Positions 51,804 through 61,475 of a stretch of DNA of 64,000 nucleotides are shown piece after piece. Origin of the DNA: CAZYBO01 sp964645205 (GTDB lineage Bacteria > Pseudomonadota > Alphaproteobacteria > Rickettsiales > SXRF01); contig CAZYBO010000002.1 of the NCBI GenBank assembly GCA_964645205.1, positions 372,001 to 436,000 of the forward strand, given 5' to 3'. Position numbers and translations under genes: made by a program. How positions within the stretch are numbered: position 1 is the stretch's first letter; each line of letters starts with the position of its first letter. Under the pieces are notes generated by a model that ran no database searches, was not told the DNA's origin, and saw only the letters and a list, made by a program, of their open reading frames with translations.

Positions 51804-52861
51804 GACGCGGCGTTCTTTTTGATGACCACTTCCACCGGAACGGGCGGCGAGAAATAATAACCCTGGAATAAATCGACGCCGAGCTGCCGTAACTGTTCGT
51901 AGGTTTCTTCGGTTTCGATGCCCTCGCCGATGACCGATCCGCCCGCCGCATGCACGAACTCCACGATCTTGCGGATGGTTTCGCGCTTGGCAGGCTCGCC
52001 TACCTTGCGTGCGAGGTGCATGTCGATCTTCACGAAGTCGGGGCGGATTTCCGGCATGAGCTTGCGCAGGCTTTCCAGCGATTCGATGTCGTCGAGCGCG
52101 ACGGAATAGCCGCGCGAACGGCCATAATCGCACACGCTTTTCAGATGCGCGATGTCGCGCGGGGTTTCCGATTTGGTGAAATCGAGCACGATATGCTTGG
52201 AAACGATGCCGAAGCTCTTCACGGTTTCGCTCAACCCCTCAAGATATACCGCCGGACGGTGGATGAATCCGGGAAAGAAATTGACGAACAGGAATCCGTT
52301 GAAGTCGCTGGAGACGAAGGTTTTGATCGCCTGCACCTGCAGGTGGCGGTCGATCATGAATTCGATGTTGAGCGCACAGCTGGCGGCGATGATCTTGTCG
52401 CCGCTGATGATGCTGCCATCGGGCATTTTTACGCGGGCGAAGGATTCATAGCCGAAGATTTTATCGCGGGCGCTCACTACCGGCTGCATGTAGCACAGCA
52501 GGCGCTCCTCGATCAGCGCGTCGCCCAGCCACATGCTGGCGGCGGCGTCCTGAATGGCTGCAACCGGCTTATGCCCCACGGCTTGCCCAGACGGGTTGGC
52601 TTCGCCCGGCAATATGGCGGCTTCGACTTTTTCCTGCATGCCCGCATGCATGATGGCCTGATATACGAGATCCCATGTGCTTTTCCAGTCGCGCCCGGTT
52701 TTAATCACCATCGCCATGGCGCCCGCCGGCTGCATTCCTAACTGTTTCAGCGCGCCCGCCAGCGCGGAAGGAAAGAAATCCCCCTTCGCGTAGATGCCCA
52801 CCCAATACTGGTCGTATTGATGTAGCGGCAGGTTGAAACTCTTGTTGGTGGCGGTGGTCAT
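51800..52861 (-). CDS. EAL-domain protein, possible c-di-GMP phosphodiesterase
   Basis: The 353-residue product has an N-terminal region of about 115 residues with no known domain, then an EAL domain. The eponymous motif is changed to FGYESFARVK (Glu kept, Ala-Leu replaced). Other metal and substrate residues remain: LFVNFFPGFIHRP (Asn), LDFTKSE (Glu), VALDDIESLESL (Asp pair), FVKIDMHLA (Lys) and GEGIETEETYEQL with LGVDLFQGYYFS. Activity is plausible but must be tested because of the altered motif. No membrane segment is visible. The ATG at 52861 is chosen; a GTG 13 codons upstream is possible. Confidence 0.85.
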   Translation of the reverse strand: MTTATNKSFNLPLHQYDQYWVGIYAKGDFFPSALAGALKQLGMQPAGAMAMVIKTGRDWKSTWDLVYQAIMHAGMQEKVEAAILPGEANPSGQAVGHKPVAAIQDAAASMWLGDALIEERLLCYMQPVVSARDKIFGYESFARVKMPDGSIISGDKIIAASCALNIEFMIDRHLQVQAIKTFVSSDFNGFLFVNFFPGFIHRPAVYLEGLSETVKSFGIVSKHIVLDFTKSETPRDIAHLKSVCDYGRSRGYSVALDDIESLESLRKLMPEIRPDFVKIDMHLARKVGEPAKRETIRKIVEFVHAAGGSVIGEGIETEETYEQLRQLGVDLFQGYYFSPPVPVEVVIKKNAAS

Positions 52862-53030
52862 GCCATTGATCGGAAAAATGAAACTACTGGTTACTACCAC
52901 CCTAGCAGCGCTTCCTTACTATTTTCTTAAAATTCCAAGGCTTTTCTCATAATGTTTGAGGACTTACGCGCAGGCGGCCAAATCAGCGGTTGATTCTTGG
53001 CAGGGTTTCCCGTAATTGCTTGCCCTGTGT

Positions 53031-53105
53031 GCCGCTTTAGCTCAGGGGTAGAGCAACCGCCTTGTAAGCGGTAGGTCGCCAGTTCAAATCCGGCAAGCGG
53101 CACCA
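53031..53105 (+). tRNA. tRNA-Thr (anticodon TGT)
   Basis: The acceptor arm GCCGCTT pairs with AAGCGGC, and CCA is encoded. The anticodon stem ACCGC/GCGGT holds loop CTTGTAA with anticodon TGT (53063-53065), reading ACA. The T loop is TTCAAAT (GTTCAAATCC). It is on the plus strand, 181 bases before tRNA-Gln. Confidence 0.95.
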
Positions 53106-53233
53106 TCCTGCGCCTTCGGCTTAGGGTGGCGTATGCCGCCTGAAGGCGATCTTAGGCGTAGGAGTGCGCTACGAAGATCCCGCACGGAGCGAAGGAGGGC
53201 TGGTTGCAGGGTTTCTCCCCATGCAGAGAATCG

Positions 53234-53262
53234 TTGACAAACTCCCTGCGCTGCATTCCTAT
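53234..53262 (+). promoter_or_regulatory. Possible promoter of tRNA-Gln
   Basis: TTGACA (53234-53239) and TCCTAT (53257-53262) are separated by 17 bases, 23 bases before the tRNA. The space between the two tRNA genes otherwise holds nothing I can recognise. Confidence 0.4.
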
Positions 53263-53285
53263 CCCGCCTGATTAAGGTACCTTGT

Positions 53286-53360
<75 letters not shown>

Positions 53361-53525
53361 AAATCCTCTCCCAAGAGGTGCCAAGAAGAGCCAGAAGGCA
53401 TTGAAAAATAAGCATTTACTCAGGTGCTTATTTCCCATATACTCCCTAATAGATTCACTAAATCTACCAGCAAATGTGGGTAACTTTGCTGGTATCTGTG
53501 AAACGCCAAAGGGAGATACCAACAA

Positions 53526-54749
53526 ATGTCTCGCAAACCCACGCTCACCGATATGTTGCTGCGTAACGCTAAGCCCAGAGACAAGGTATATAAGCTCTCT
53601 GACGCGGGCGGTTTGTTCCTACAGGTGCAGCCGAATGGTAGCAAATGGTGGCGTTACACTTACCGCTTTCATGGAAAGCAGAAGCTGCTTGCCCTCGGTA
53701 CATATCCTGAAACAAGCCTTGCTGAAGCTCGTGAAAAACACGCGGTGGCGCATAAGCAGGTAGCAAACGGCATTGACCCCAGCGAAGCAAAGAAAGAAGC
53801 GGTGCGCACCGCCATGCTGAATGCAGAGACTAGCTTTGAATCCGTTGCCCGCGAATGGCACGAGAAGAAGTGCAACACGCTTCAACCCCGCTATGCAGGA
53901 TTTATTCTCCGCCGACTTGAGGCCGATATTTTCCCGAAGTTAGGCTATCGTCCCATCCGTGATATTACGCCGCCCGAATTGCTTTCTGTTATACGGCTGA
54001 TTGAAAAACGCGGAGCGATAGAAGTAGCACACCGAGCCATGAAAGCTTGTGGCCAGATTTTCATGTACGGCATTGCCACCGGACGTGCCGAGCGTAATCC
54101 CGCTGCTGATTTGCAGGGTGCTCTCCAGCCGATGAAAAAAGGGCATTTCGCTCACCTCAAGGAAGACGAACTGCCAGAGTTCCTGCAAAAGCTCGAAGCC
54201 TATCAGGGAATGCGGCAATGCCAACTCGCCACGAAGCTGCTGATGCTTACCATCGTGCGTACCGTGGAGCTACGCGGTGCGCGGTGGTCGGAGATTGATT
54301 TTGATAAAGCCGAATGGCGCATCCCTGCTGAGCGTATGAAAAAGCGTCGTCCGCATATCGTACCGCTTTCCAAGCAGGCTATACTCATTCTCAAGGAACT
54401 AAAACTTATGAATGGCGGATGGCAGTTCGTATTCCCCAACCCCTACAAGCCCATTAAGTGCATGAGCGAAAACGCGGTGCTGAATGTCATCTACCGCATG
54501 GGCTATAAGGGACGGGTCACAGGACATGGATTCCGTCATACGGCCAGCACCATCCTGAACGAGCATGACTTTAACCGTGACCATGTGGAACGGCAATTAG
54601 CGCATGTTGAAACTAATAAGATACGTGGTGTCTATAATCATGCCGAATGGCTGCCAGCTCGTCGGCAGATGATGCAATGGTGGGCTGACTATCTAGACAA
54701 GATTGCCATACAGCCTCAAAAAAGTCAGGAAAGCACCATAGCGTGCTAG
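53526..54749 (+). CDS. int: Tyrosine recombinase / P4-like integrase
   Basis: The 407-residue integrase has an arm-binding DUF4102 domain at the N-terminus (AGGLFLQVQPNGSKWWRYTY, LALGTYPETSLAEARE), a core-binding SAM-like domain and a tyrosine recombinase catalytic domain. Visible catalytic residues are the first Arg in VRTVELRGARWSEID, the His-x-x-Arg in HGFRHTASTILNE, the later His in LAHVETNK and the nucleophile Tyr in VYNHAEW. It should catalyse recombination between tRNA-Gln and the element end. It points away from the tRNA. Full length suggests it may be functional. Confidence 0.95.
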   Translation: MSRKPTLTDMLLRNAKPRDKVYKLSDAGGLFLQVQPNGSKWWRYTYRFHGKQKLLALGTYPETSLAEAREKHAVAHKQVANGIDPSEAKKEAVRTAMLNAETSFESVAREWHEKKCNTLQPRYAGFILRRLEADIFPKLGYRPIRDITPPELLSVIRLIEKRGAIEVAHRAMKACGQIFMYGIATGRAERNPAADLQGALQPMKKGHFAHLKEDELPEFLQKLEAYQGMRQCQLATKLLMLTIVRTVELRGARWSEIDFDKAEWRIPAERMKKRRPHIVPLSKQAILILKELKLMNGGWQFVFPNPYKPIKCMSENAVLNVIYRMGYKGRVTGHGFRHTASTILNEHDFNRDHVERQLAHVETNKIRGVYNHAEWLPARRQMMQWWADYLDKIAIQPQKSQESTIAC

Positions 54750-54924
54750 AATTTCATTGACGTAAAGCCCACTATTTGGCATAAAGAAAATGCACATTCT
54801 CCACGGAGGGAGGCCTACAGTGCAGCGAAAGCTGTATCGGCCCCCGTCGGAGCAAATGTAGCTTTCCTGTATCGTATGCCTTCGGAGTTTGCGCGTTTAT
54901 AAACGCTCAAAAAGGAACGCTACG

Positions 54925-55119
54925 ATGGATACTTCTCCCCGGATTCTAAAGATGCCGAAGGTTCTTGTTCAGACAGGTCTGAGCAAAAGTGCCGTGTACA
55001 GAGGGATTAAAGAAGGCAAATTCCCTCAACCTATCAGACTCGGCAAGCGCAGCGTTGGTTGGCTGGAAGATGAGGTGCTTGCTTGGCTGCAAAGCCGTAT
55101 TGAAGCAAGCCGCCCTTAG
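54925..55119 (+). CDS. AlpA-family excisionase / transcription regulator
   Basis: The 64-residue protein is a MerR-like winged helix of the AlpA family: KVLVQTGLSKSAVYRGIKEG, then FPQPIRLGKRSVGW and WLEDEVLAWL. Such proteins act as excisionases or activate integrase in P4-type elements. ATG 54925 is preferred to an upstream TTG because AAGGAA lies nine bases before it. Its end carries a TGCACT/AGTGCA palindrome that could be an operator for the following gene. The 175-base gap from the integrase stop to this ATG contains no other gene. Confidence 0.85.
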   Translation: MDTSPRILKMPKVLVQTGLSKSAVYRGIKEGKFPQPIRLGKRSVGWLEDEVLAWLQSRIEASRP

Positions 55120-55134
55120 TGCACTTGAGTGCAA
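55120..55134. promoter_or_regulatory. Palindrome between alpA-like gene and the large element gene
   Basis: TGCACT and AGTGCA flank a two-base centre, right after the AlpA stop and just before the next ATG (55139). It could be an operator or translational control site. It is only a short palindrome. Confidence 0.35.
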
Positions 55135-55138
55135 GATT

Positions 55139-56824
55139 ATGGCTAAGTCTCTTTCAATGCGCCCAATGTGGGTATGCCTTAAATTATGTGACGGCGATAC
55201 GATAGCGGCCAGCCTGCTTGCCGAGATACTTTATCGTTCTAACGTTACGAAATTTAATAACGGCAAGAACCCCGTTATTGTTTATTCGCTTGAGGAATGG
55301 GCGGACGTTTCGGGTATGACCATCAATCAGGTGCGGAAGGCACTTGTCCGGCTAGATAAACTCAGCATCATTCGCAAATATAATGACACCCATCCGTTTA
55401 AGGGGGTTCTAAGAGCCTTGCACGTCGAGTTGCCGGAAGAAGTTAGAGAACTGTACCAGTATCTAACGAGCGGTAGCTACCGATACGAGGGCGACACTCT
55501 ATGCTTGTCGCTTGATTGGCTTTCAAACATGAAGCTGAACGTGACGGGGTGGAAGCAAAGCACACCTGAATGTGCGAACGATAGCACACCAGAGTGTCAA
55601 AATACTGTGACCAGCGCGGACGCTCCGGTATGTGCGGAGGGCACACAGCATCTATTATATAATAAAGAAAGTAAGGAAAAAATTGTTTCTGCAAATGATG
55701 CAGAAACAGCTAGCCCAGCATCAGAGAAGAAAGAAGTAAGTAAGGAAGAGAAGAAAGAAAAGAAAAAGGATAAAGAAAATATAGATGAAGATTACATAGC
55801 ACAAGGTAAGCAAAAAATACTGGATGAGTATCAGCAAGAACAGTCGCGGGTACGCGCAGATTTGGACAGGCTGCGCCAAGAGCGGCAAACCCTTCAGTCC
55901 CAAGTTAATGCCGCAAGGCAGGATACACAGAAGCTGACGGCCTCTCTATCGCAGGCCATCATGAAAAGTTTTGAGAGCGCGAAAGAGAAGGGAATCGCTA
56001 CCCTTGCTGATACGGCCCTATTTCAAGCGTTGCTTGGACAGGCTCCTGTTTTGGCCAACGGGATGGTGATGCCAAGCGGGACGGCGAATACTATAAATAT
56101 GCGTAGGCTGGGAAAGCTAGAAGGGTCTTTCGAGGAAACCTTGAAGGCATGTGGCTTGGACAGAACGCATGTGCGATTATGGAAAATATTAGCCACGCTT
56201 GCCGTAAAGCACCATTTTGTAATTACCTTCAAAGGTTTTGCGGCAAGCTATGCCGCTCAAACCCTCGCCAGCAGTGTATCGAAGGAAGAAATACTGGCTA
56301 TTGATACGCCGCTGGGGTTGATGCAGGCGGACGAACTTGACCGTGCATTGGAACAGCAGACTGGATGGGACGCGTTGATTGTATATAACCTCAATCGGAT
56401 TCCTCTGGATGTTTTAGGCTCCAAACTTGAAGAGATGACGCTAAGCAGGTGGTTGAAGTCAAACACTTCTGAAAAGGCATTGCTGTGTACGCTTGCACAG
56501 GGTGAAAGCAGTTTCCCGGTCACAGAACGCTACAGGTATTTAGGGCCTATATTCGATTTGGAAAACCCTGCGCCTTCGGGGGCGGCTATGCCTGATTTAT
56601 ATGAAGCCCTGACTGAAACGAATCCGGCGCATAATATCCCTAAAATTTGGGTTGATAAGATAACCGCGCTGATTGATGAAGCGACTGCCGCCGCGCCTGA
56701 GGATAAAAAGGTGATGTTAGGCCTGATACAACACGCATTCATTCCGCCTCATGTAATCAATGCCATTGCACACTCTTCCAACACAAAAACAGGTGGAAGT
56801 GTAGTCTCAATAAAACCCCTGTAG
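55139..56824 (+). CDS. Unknown element protein with predicted winged helix and coiled coil
   Basis: The 561-residue protein starts at ATG 55139, after a possible longer frame that would overlap the AlpA-like gene. Residues 1-110 (SLEEWADVSGMTINQVRKAL, then VRLDKLSIIRKY) look like a winged helix-turn-helix, as in replication initiator or regulator proteins of small elements. A Lys/Glu-rich linker (SKEEKKEKKKDKEN) and a coiled coil (EQSRVRADLDRLRQERQTLQ, about residues 235-290) follow. The C-terminal half has no motif I know. A role in replication or regulation of the element is an inference; no ATPase, primase or polymerase motif is visible. Confidence 0.7.
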   Translation: MAKSLSMRPMWVCLKLCDGDTIAASLLAEILYRSNVTKFNNGKNPVIVYSLEEWADVSGMTINQVRKALVRLDKLSIIRKYNDTHPFKGVLRALHVELPEEVRELYQYLTSGSYRYEGDTLCLSLDWLSNMKLNVTGWKQSTPECANDSTPECQNTVTSADAPVCAEGTQHLLYNKESKEKIVSANDAETASPASEKKEVSKEEKKEKKKDKENIDEDYIAQGKQKILDEYQQEQSRVRADLDRLRQERQTLQSQVNAARQDTQKLTASLSQAIMKSFESAKEKGIATLADTALFQALLGQAPVLANGMVMPSGTANTINMRRLGKLEGSFEETLKACGLDRTHVRLWKILATLAVKHHFVITFKGFAASYAAQTLASSVSKEEILAIDTPLGLMQADELDRALEQQTGWDALIVYNLNRIPLDVLGSKLEEMTLSRWLKSNTSEKALLCTLAQGESSFPVTERYRYLGPIFDLENPAPSGAAMPDLYEALTETNPAHNIPKIWVDKITALIDEATAAAPEDKKVMLGLIQHAFIPPHVINAIAHSSNTKTGGSVVSIKPL

Positions 56825-56924
56825 TGTCATGACATCTAATGGTATTGCTGGTAGATATGCTGGTAACTAGGACTTGAGAAAGCAAGCGGTATAGCTTTAT
56901 ATCAACGCCTTACCGCCAAACCAT

Positions 56925-56942
56925 GAATCCTGGCGCCAGCCA
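56925..56942. other. attR-like site
   Basis: GAATCCTGGCGCCAGCCA repeats the tRNA-Gln 3' end, lacking two C relative to the gene. Just inside it, TACCGCCA (56911-56918) also resembles the tRNA anticodon arm, suggesting the element carries a degenerate tRNA end that it exchanges on integration. Confidence 0.65.
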
Positions 56943-57058
56943 GCCTACCCTGTGTACAAAAATGGGAATAACAGGGAAAAGCGCATACAATCATGAATTG
57001 TATTTAAATTAAATTTATACTAGCATTAGTAGAATATCCCCAGCGAAGGATTCTGCTT

Positions 57059-60040
57059 ATGCATGCGTTCCGCCCCTCCGATAATTTTTTTATCAGGCAC
57101 GCGACAGGAATCGCCATCGCGTCGCTTACGGTGCTTATGGCGCTGGTCGCGCTGGTGTTCTGGCATCAGGGGCAGGATAGCGCCCATTCGCGCGAGATGG
57201 TGGTGCATACGTATGAGGTGCGCGGGCATATACGCCGGGCGTTCAGTCTGTTCAAGGACGTGGAGACGGCGCAGCGGGGCTTTATCATCACCGGCGATGA
57301 AACGCTTTTACAGCCGTATGAGGACGCCATGCGGGAGGTGCCGAGCGCAACGCTCGCGGATACGGCTACCGATATGCGGCGTTCGCTGCCGCAGGAGCTG
57401 GCGCTTGTGCGCTACCTCACGCGCGACAACCCGGCGCAGCAGGCCAATATGGATGAGATGGAGGATCTTGCCGGAAAGTTTCTCGCCCATGTTTCAACCA
57501 CCATCGAGGCGCGGCGCACGCTTGATCCTAAGATCACCGGCGACCTTCTGGATTTCCATTACGGTTCCGAAATTATGGATCGTATCCGCAGCCTCGTGCG
57601 GGTTATGGAGATGGAGGAAACCCATCTCCTCTCGCTCAGGTCGGAAACCGACGCGTTGAACATGAAGCAGAACGAGCGCATGGTTTTCGGCGGCATGCTG
57701 CTGTTTTACCTGTGCATGACGCTGTCGATATGGACGTACCAACGCAGCCGCGCAGCGGCGCAATCGCAGCTCATGCGCTACACGGTCGAGCTGGAAAAAA
57801 GCGAGGAAGAATTGAAAATGCAGCAGGAGGAGCTGAAAGCCTCCAACGAGGAAATCGAGGCGTCCAACGAGGAGTTGGAAGAAAAGAACCGCGTGCTGGA
57901 AGACCAGAACGTGCAGATACAGCAACAATCCGAGGAACTCGGCGAGGCCAACAAGCTGATCGAGGAGAAAGCCCGCGAGCTTGCGCGCGCAAGCAAGTAT
58001 AAATCGGAATTCCTGGCCAACATGTCGCATGAGCTGCGCACACCGCTCAACAGCCTGCTGATCCTTGCGAAACTGCTGGCGTCGAACGAAAGCGGTAACC
58101 TTACCGATGAACAGATGGAGGAAGCGCGCGTTATCCATAACGGCGGGCTGGAGCTGCTTGGGCTGATCAACGACATACTCGATCTGTCGAAAGTCGAGGC
58201 GGGCAAGCTCTCCGTCAATGCCGAGGACGTGCTGCTGGACAGTATCGTAAGCCATATCCGCCAGCAATTCGCGCCGGTGGCGAAGGAAAAAGGCGTCGCC
58301 TTCCCGGTTGCAGTGGCCGACAATCTGCCTGCGGTGCTGCATACCGATGCGCAGCGCGTGGAGCAGATATTGAAGAACCTTCTGTCCAACGCATTCAAAT
58401 TCACCGAGCGCGGGTCGGTTACACTGGAGATATGCCGACCCGACGAGGGCACCGAGCTGTACCGCGCCTCGCTCGGGAAAAGTAGTGCCATCGCCTTCTG
58501 TGTCACCGACACGGGGATCGGCATCGAAACCTCAAAGCTCAAGGATATTTTCGAGGCGTTCCAGCAGGAGGACGGCTCTATCGACCGTCATTACGGCGGT
58601 ACAGGGCTGGGGCTTACCATCGCGCGCAAATTCGCGCATATGCTGGGTGGGGAGATTCATGTCAGAAGCGACAAGGGGCAGGGCAGTGTATTCACGTTGG
58701 TGTTGCCGGTGAGGATGGAGCAAAGCGCGCAAGAGCATGCGCAACCTGAAGAGCCGCAGGACAATCGCATCGGGATGAAAACGATGCCGCGCACCGAGCT
58801 GGCCGAATTCATCGCAGACGACCGCAGGCAATTCAGCGAGCGCGACAAGGTGCTGCTGATTATCGAGGACGATAAGCATTTTGCGATGACGCTGATGAAA
58901 ATCGCCCGTGAGCGCGGCTATAAGTGCCTGTGCGCGGGCGACGGCCGGACGGGGTTGCTGCTTGCCGCCGAGCAGCCGGTCAACGGCGTTATCCTCGACC
59001 TGACGCTGCCGGATATGGACGGGCTGCATGTGCTCGACCAGCTCAAGCATAATTTGCGCACGCGCCATATTCCCGTGCACATCATCAGCGGGCGCGATGC
59101 GGCGGCGGGTGCTATGCCGATGCAAAAGGGCGCGATCGGCTACCTGACCAAGCCGGTGGAAAAAGAGGCGATTGACGGCGTGCTCGTCAAGATCGAAGAC
59201 ATGCTGCAATCGGAACTCAAACATGTGCTGGTAGTGGAGGATGACCAGAAAACGCAGGTTGCCATACAGGGGCTGCTGCGTAAAAAAGACATCGAGCTGA
59301 CGATCATCGATCGCGGTGAAGATGCGCTTAAACATATGCAGGACGCTGCGTTTGACTGCGTTATCCTCGACCTGCAGTTGCCCGACATGACCGGATTCGA
59401 GTGGCTGAAGAAACTGGAGAAAAAGGCCGGGAAAAAAGATATTCCTCCGGTGATCGTCTATACCGCGCGCGAGTTGACGGAGGAAGAGAACCGGCAGCTT
59501 TCGCGCATGGCGTCGAGCATCATCATCAAGGGCGCGAAATCGCCGGAACGCCTGCTCGATGAAGTTACGCTCTTCCTGCACAGCGTGGAATCCACGCTAT
59601 CGCGCGACCAGCAGGAGATCATTCGGATGCAGCATAATCCCGACGAATCGCTGCAGAACAAAACGTTGCTGCTGGTCGATGACGACATGCGCAACACGTT
59701 TGCCCTCTCCAAGTTGCTGAAGAAGCACGGACTCCATATCGTCATCGCCGATAACGGGCAGATGGCGCTCGACAAGCTGAAGGAGAATCCCGCCATCGAG
59801 CTGGTGATCATGGATATCATGATGCCGGTGATGGACGGCTACCAGGCCATCCGCACCATACGCGCGAAAAAGGCGTTGCGGCATATCCCAATCATCGCGC
59901 TGACCGCGCGCGCGATGCCGGAAGAACAGGAAAAATGCATGGCGGCGGGCGCCAACGACTACCTGACCAAGCCGGTGGACATAGAAAGGCTGCTGACGCT
60001 GTTGCGCGTGTGGCTGTTCAAGCAGCAAGCGGCGGCGTAA
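57059..60040 (+). CDS. CHASE3 hybrid histidine kinase with three receiver domains
   Basis: The 993-residue protein has two membrane helices (about 14-36 and 207-226) enclosing a helical CHASE3 sensor (VETAQRGFIITGDETLLQPY). A coiled coil follows (to about 320), then HisKA with the phospho-acceptor His324 in SEFLANMSHELRTPLNS, and HATPase boxes (DTGIGIETSKLKDIFEAF, GGTGLGLTIARKF). Three receiver domains carry Asp in VILDLTLPDMDG (about 646), VILDLQLPDMTG (about 770) and VIMDIMMPVMDG (about 918). It is the first gene of a tight four-gene unit with CheR, CheB and a receiver-kinase, and probably phosphorylates their regulatory part. The stimulus is unknown. Confidence 0.93.
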   Translation: MHAFRPSDNFFIRHATGIAIASLTVLMALVALVFWHQGQDSAHSREMVVHTYEVRGHIRRAFSLFKDVETAQRGFIITGDETLLQPYEDAMREVPSATLADTATDMRRSLPQELALVRYLTRDNPAQQANMDEMEDLAGKFLAHVSTTIEARRTLDPKITGDLLDFHYGSEIMDRIRSLVRVMEMEETHLLSLRSETDALNMKQNERMVFGGMLLFYLCMTLSIWTYQRSRAAAQSQLMRYTVELEKSEEELKMQQEELKASNEEIEASNEELEEKNRVLEDQNVQIQQQSEELGEANKLIEEKARELARASKYKSEFLANMSHELRTPLNSLLILAKLLASNESGNLTDEQMEEARVIHNGGLELLGLINDILDLSKVEAGKLSVNAEDVLLDSIVSHIRQQFAPVAKEKGVAFPVAVADNLPAVLHTDAQRVEQILKNLLSNAFKFTERGSVTLEICRPDEGTELYRASLGKSSAIAFCVTDTGIGIETSKLKDIFEAFQQEDGSIDRHYGGTGLGLTIARKFAHMLGGEIHVRSDKGQGSVFTLVLPVRMEQSAQEHAQPEEPQDNRIGMKTMPRTELAEFIADDRRQFSERDKVLLIIEDDKHFAMTLMKIARERGYKCLCAGDGRTGLLLAAEQPVNGVILDLTLPDMDGLHVLDQLKHNLRTRHIPVHIISGRDAAAGAMPMQKGAIGYLTKPVEKEAIDGVLVKIEDMLQSELKHVLVVEDDQKTQVAIQGLLRKKDIELTIIDRGEDALKHMQDAAFDCVILDLQLPDMTGFEWLKKLEKKAGKKDIPPVIVYTARELTEEENRQLSRMASSIIIKGAKSPERLLDEVTLFLHSVESTLSRDQQEIIRMQHNPDESLQNKTLLLVDDDMRNTFALSKLLKKHGLHIVIADNGQMALDKLKENPAIELVIMDIMMPVMDGYQAIRTIRAKKALRHIPIIALTARAMPEEQEKCMAAGANDYLTKPVDIERLLTLLRVWLFKQQAAA

Positions 60041-60910
60041 GTGACGACGCACGCGCTGGCCACGGGCGATGCCCATGCACACCGTGACGATGCGGCGGGC
60101 ATGGCGATCCTGCTCGACGGCATATGCAAGCGTTACGGCTACGATTTCACCCACTATTCGCACGCGTCGCTGAAGCGCAGGCTGGAACGCGCGCTGGCGC
60201 AGGCGAAACTCGTGCGCTATGAAGAGCTGCTCGACAGGCTTTCGCAGGATGAAAAAGCGTTTGACGAATTCCTGCGCCACATGTCGGTGACGGTGACCGA
60301 GATGTTCCGCGATCCGCTATTCTACAAAGCCGTGCGCGAGCAGGTGGTGCCGGTGCTGAAAACCTACCCGTTCGTCAAAATCTGGCATGCAGGGTGCGCC
60401 ACCGGGGAGGAGGCGTACTCGATGGCGATATTGCTGCATGAGGAAGGGTTCCTCGATCGCGCACGCATCTATGCCACCGATTTCAACAAGCATTCGCTCG
60501 ACATTGCGGCAAGCGCGGTCTACCCGGCGAAATGCATGGCGGCGTATAGCCGTAATTACCACGAAGCGGGCGGTAAGGGCGATTTTCATGCCTATTACAG
60601 TGACGGCTATGAGCTGGCGAAATTCAACGATTTTCTGAAGGAGCGCATTACGTTTTCTTACCACAACCTCGTGACCGACGGCGTGTTCGGTGAGATGAAC
60701 CTGGTGTGCTGCCGCAACGTGCTTATCTATTTCGACAAGACGCTGCAAGACCATGCGCTGCTTACGTTCACCGAAAGCCTGCGCCACGGCGGATTTTTAT
60801 GTCTCGGCGCCAAGGAGTCGCTAAAATTCACCGGGGTGGCGGGGAGTTTCGACGCGCTCGACCGGAAGCAGCGCATCTACCGTAAAACCGGAGCGGATCA
60901 TGCGCTATGA
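60041..60910 (+). CDS. cheR: CheR-family methyltransferase
   Basis: The 289-residue protein has the N-terminal CheR helical domain (GYDFTHYSHASLKRRLERAL) and a Rossmann SAM-binding domain with HAGCATGEEAYSMAI, ARIYATDFNKHSLDIA and NLVCCRNVLIYFD. This family methylates glutamates of chemoreceptors or receptor-like proteins. No receptor gene is in the window, so the target may be the neighbouring kinase or a distant protein. The start is a GTG that begins immediately after the previous stop. It overlaps cheB by 11 bases. Confidence 0.92.
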   Translation: MTTHALATGDAHAHRDDAAGMAILLDGICKRYGYDFTHYSHASLKRRLERALAQAKLVRYEELLDRLSQDEKAFDEFLRHMSVTVTEMFRDPLFYKAVREQVVPVLKTYPFVKIWHAGCATGEEAYSMAILLHEEGFLDRARIYATDFNKHSLDIAASAVYPAKCMAAYSRNYHEAGGKGDFHAYYSDGYELAKFNDFLKERITFSYHNLVTDGVFGEMNLVCCRNVLIYFDKTLQDHALLTFTESLRHGGFLCLGAKESLKFTGVAGSFDALDRKQRIYRKTGADHAL

Positions 60911-61475
60911 AGCCGTCGTGATAGGCGCGTCGGCGGGCGGGATCGAGGCGCTGAAAATCGTGCTGCCCGCGTTGCCGGGAACATTTCCGCTGCCGGTGGT
61001 CATCGTGCAGCATATCGGCGGGCACACGGACGGATTCCTCGCGGAGTACCTCAATTTCGCCAGTGCGCTTACGGTGAAAGAAGCGGAGGACAAGGAGTCG
61101 CTGCGCCCAGGGCATGCCTATTTCGCGCCGGGGGGGTACCATCTACTGGTTGAGAACGACCGCACGCTCAGCCTGTCGGTAGACCCGCCGGTGCATTTTT
61201 CCTGCCCTTCCATCGACGTATTGTTTGAAAGCGCTGCCGATGCGTTCGGTCGCGCGCTTATCGCCGCCGTGCTGACGGGCGCGACCAGCGACGGCGCGCA
61301 CGGATTACAGACGGTCAAACGTTGCGGCGGGCTTACTCTTGCGCAGGATCCGAAAGAGGCGATGTCGGCTGTGATGCCGCAGGCAGCTATCGACGCCGCG
61401 CAGCCGCACCATATCGTGCGGGTTGCGCAGATCGCGCCGCTGCTTGTGCGGCTTGCCGCGGAGCAGGCGCCATGA
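60900..61475 (+). CDS. cheB: CheB methylesterase catalytic domain, no receiver
   Basis: The 191-residue protein is a stand-alone CheB esterase. The catalytic Ser lies in VVIGASAGGIEALK, the His in VIVQHIGGHTDGF and the Asp in LTGATSDGAHG. The usual N-terminal receiver is missing, so control may come from the separate receiver proteins in this operon. It would remove methyl groups placed by CheR. Its stop overlaps the next ATG (ATGA). Confidence 0.9.
   Translation: MRYEAVVIGASAGGIEALKIVLPALPGTFPLPVVIVQHIGGHTDGFLAEYLNFASALTVKEAEDKESLRPGHAYFAPGGYHLLVENDRTLSLSVDPPVHFSCPSIDVLFESAADAFGRALIAAVLTGATSDGAHGLQTVKRCGGLTLAQDPKEAMSAVMPQAAIDAAQPHHIVRVAQIAPLLVRLAAEQAP

Noticed and set aside
53106..53280. 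Segment between the two tRNA genes
   Set aside because: Looked for a small RNA or gene; only short frames and a possible tRNA promoter were found.
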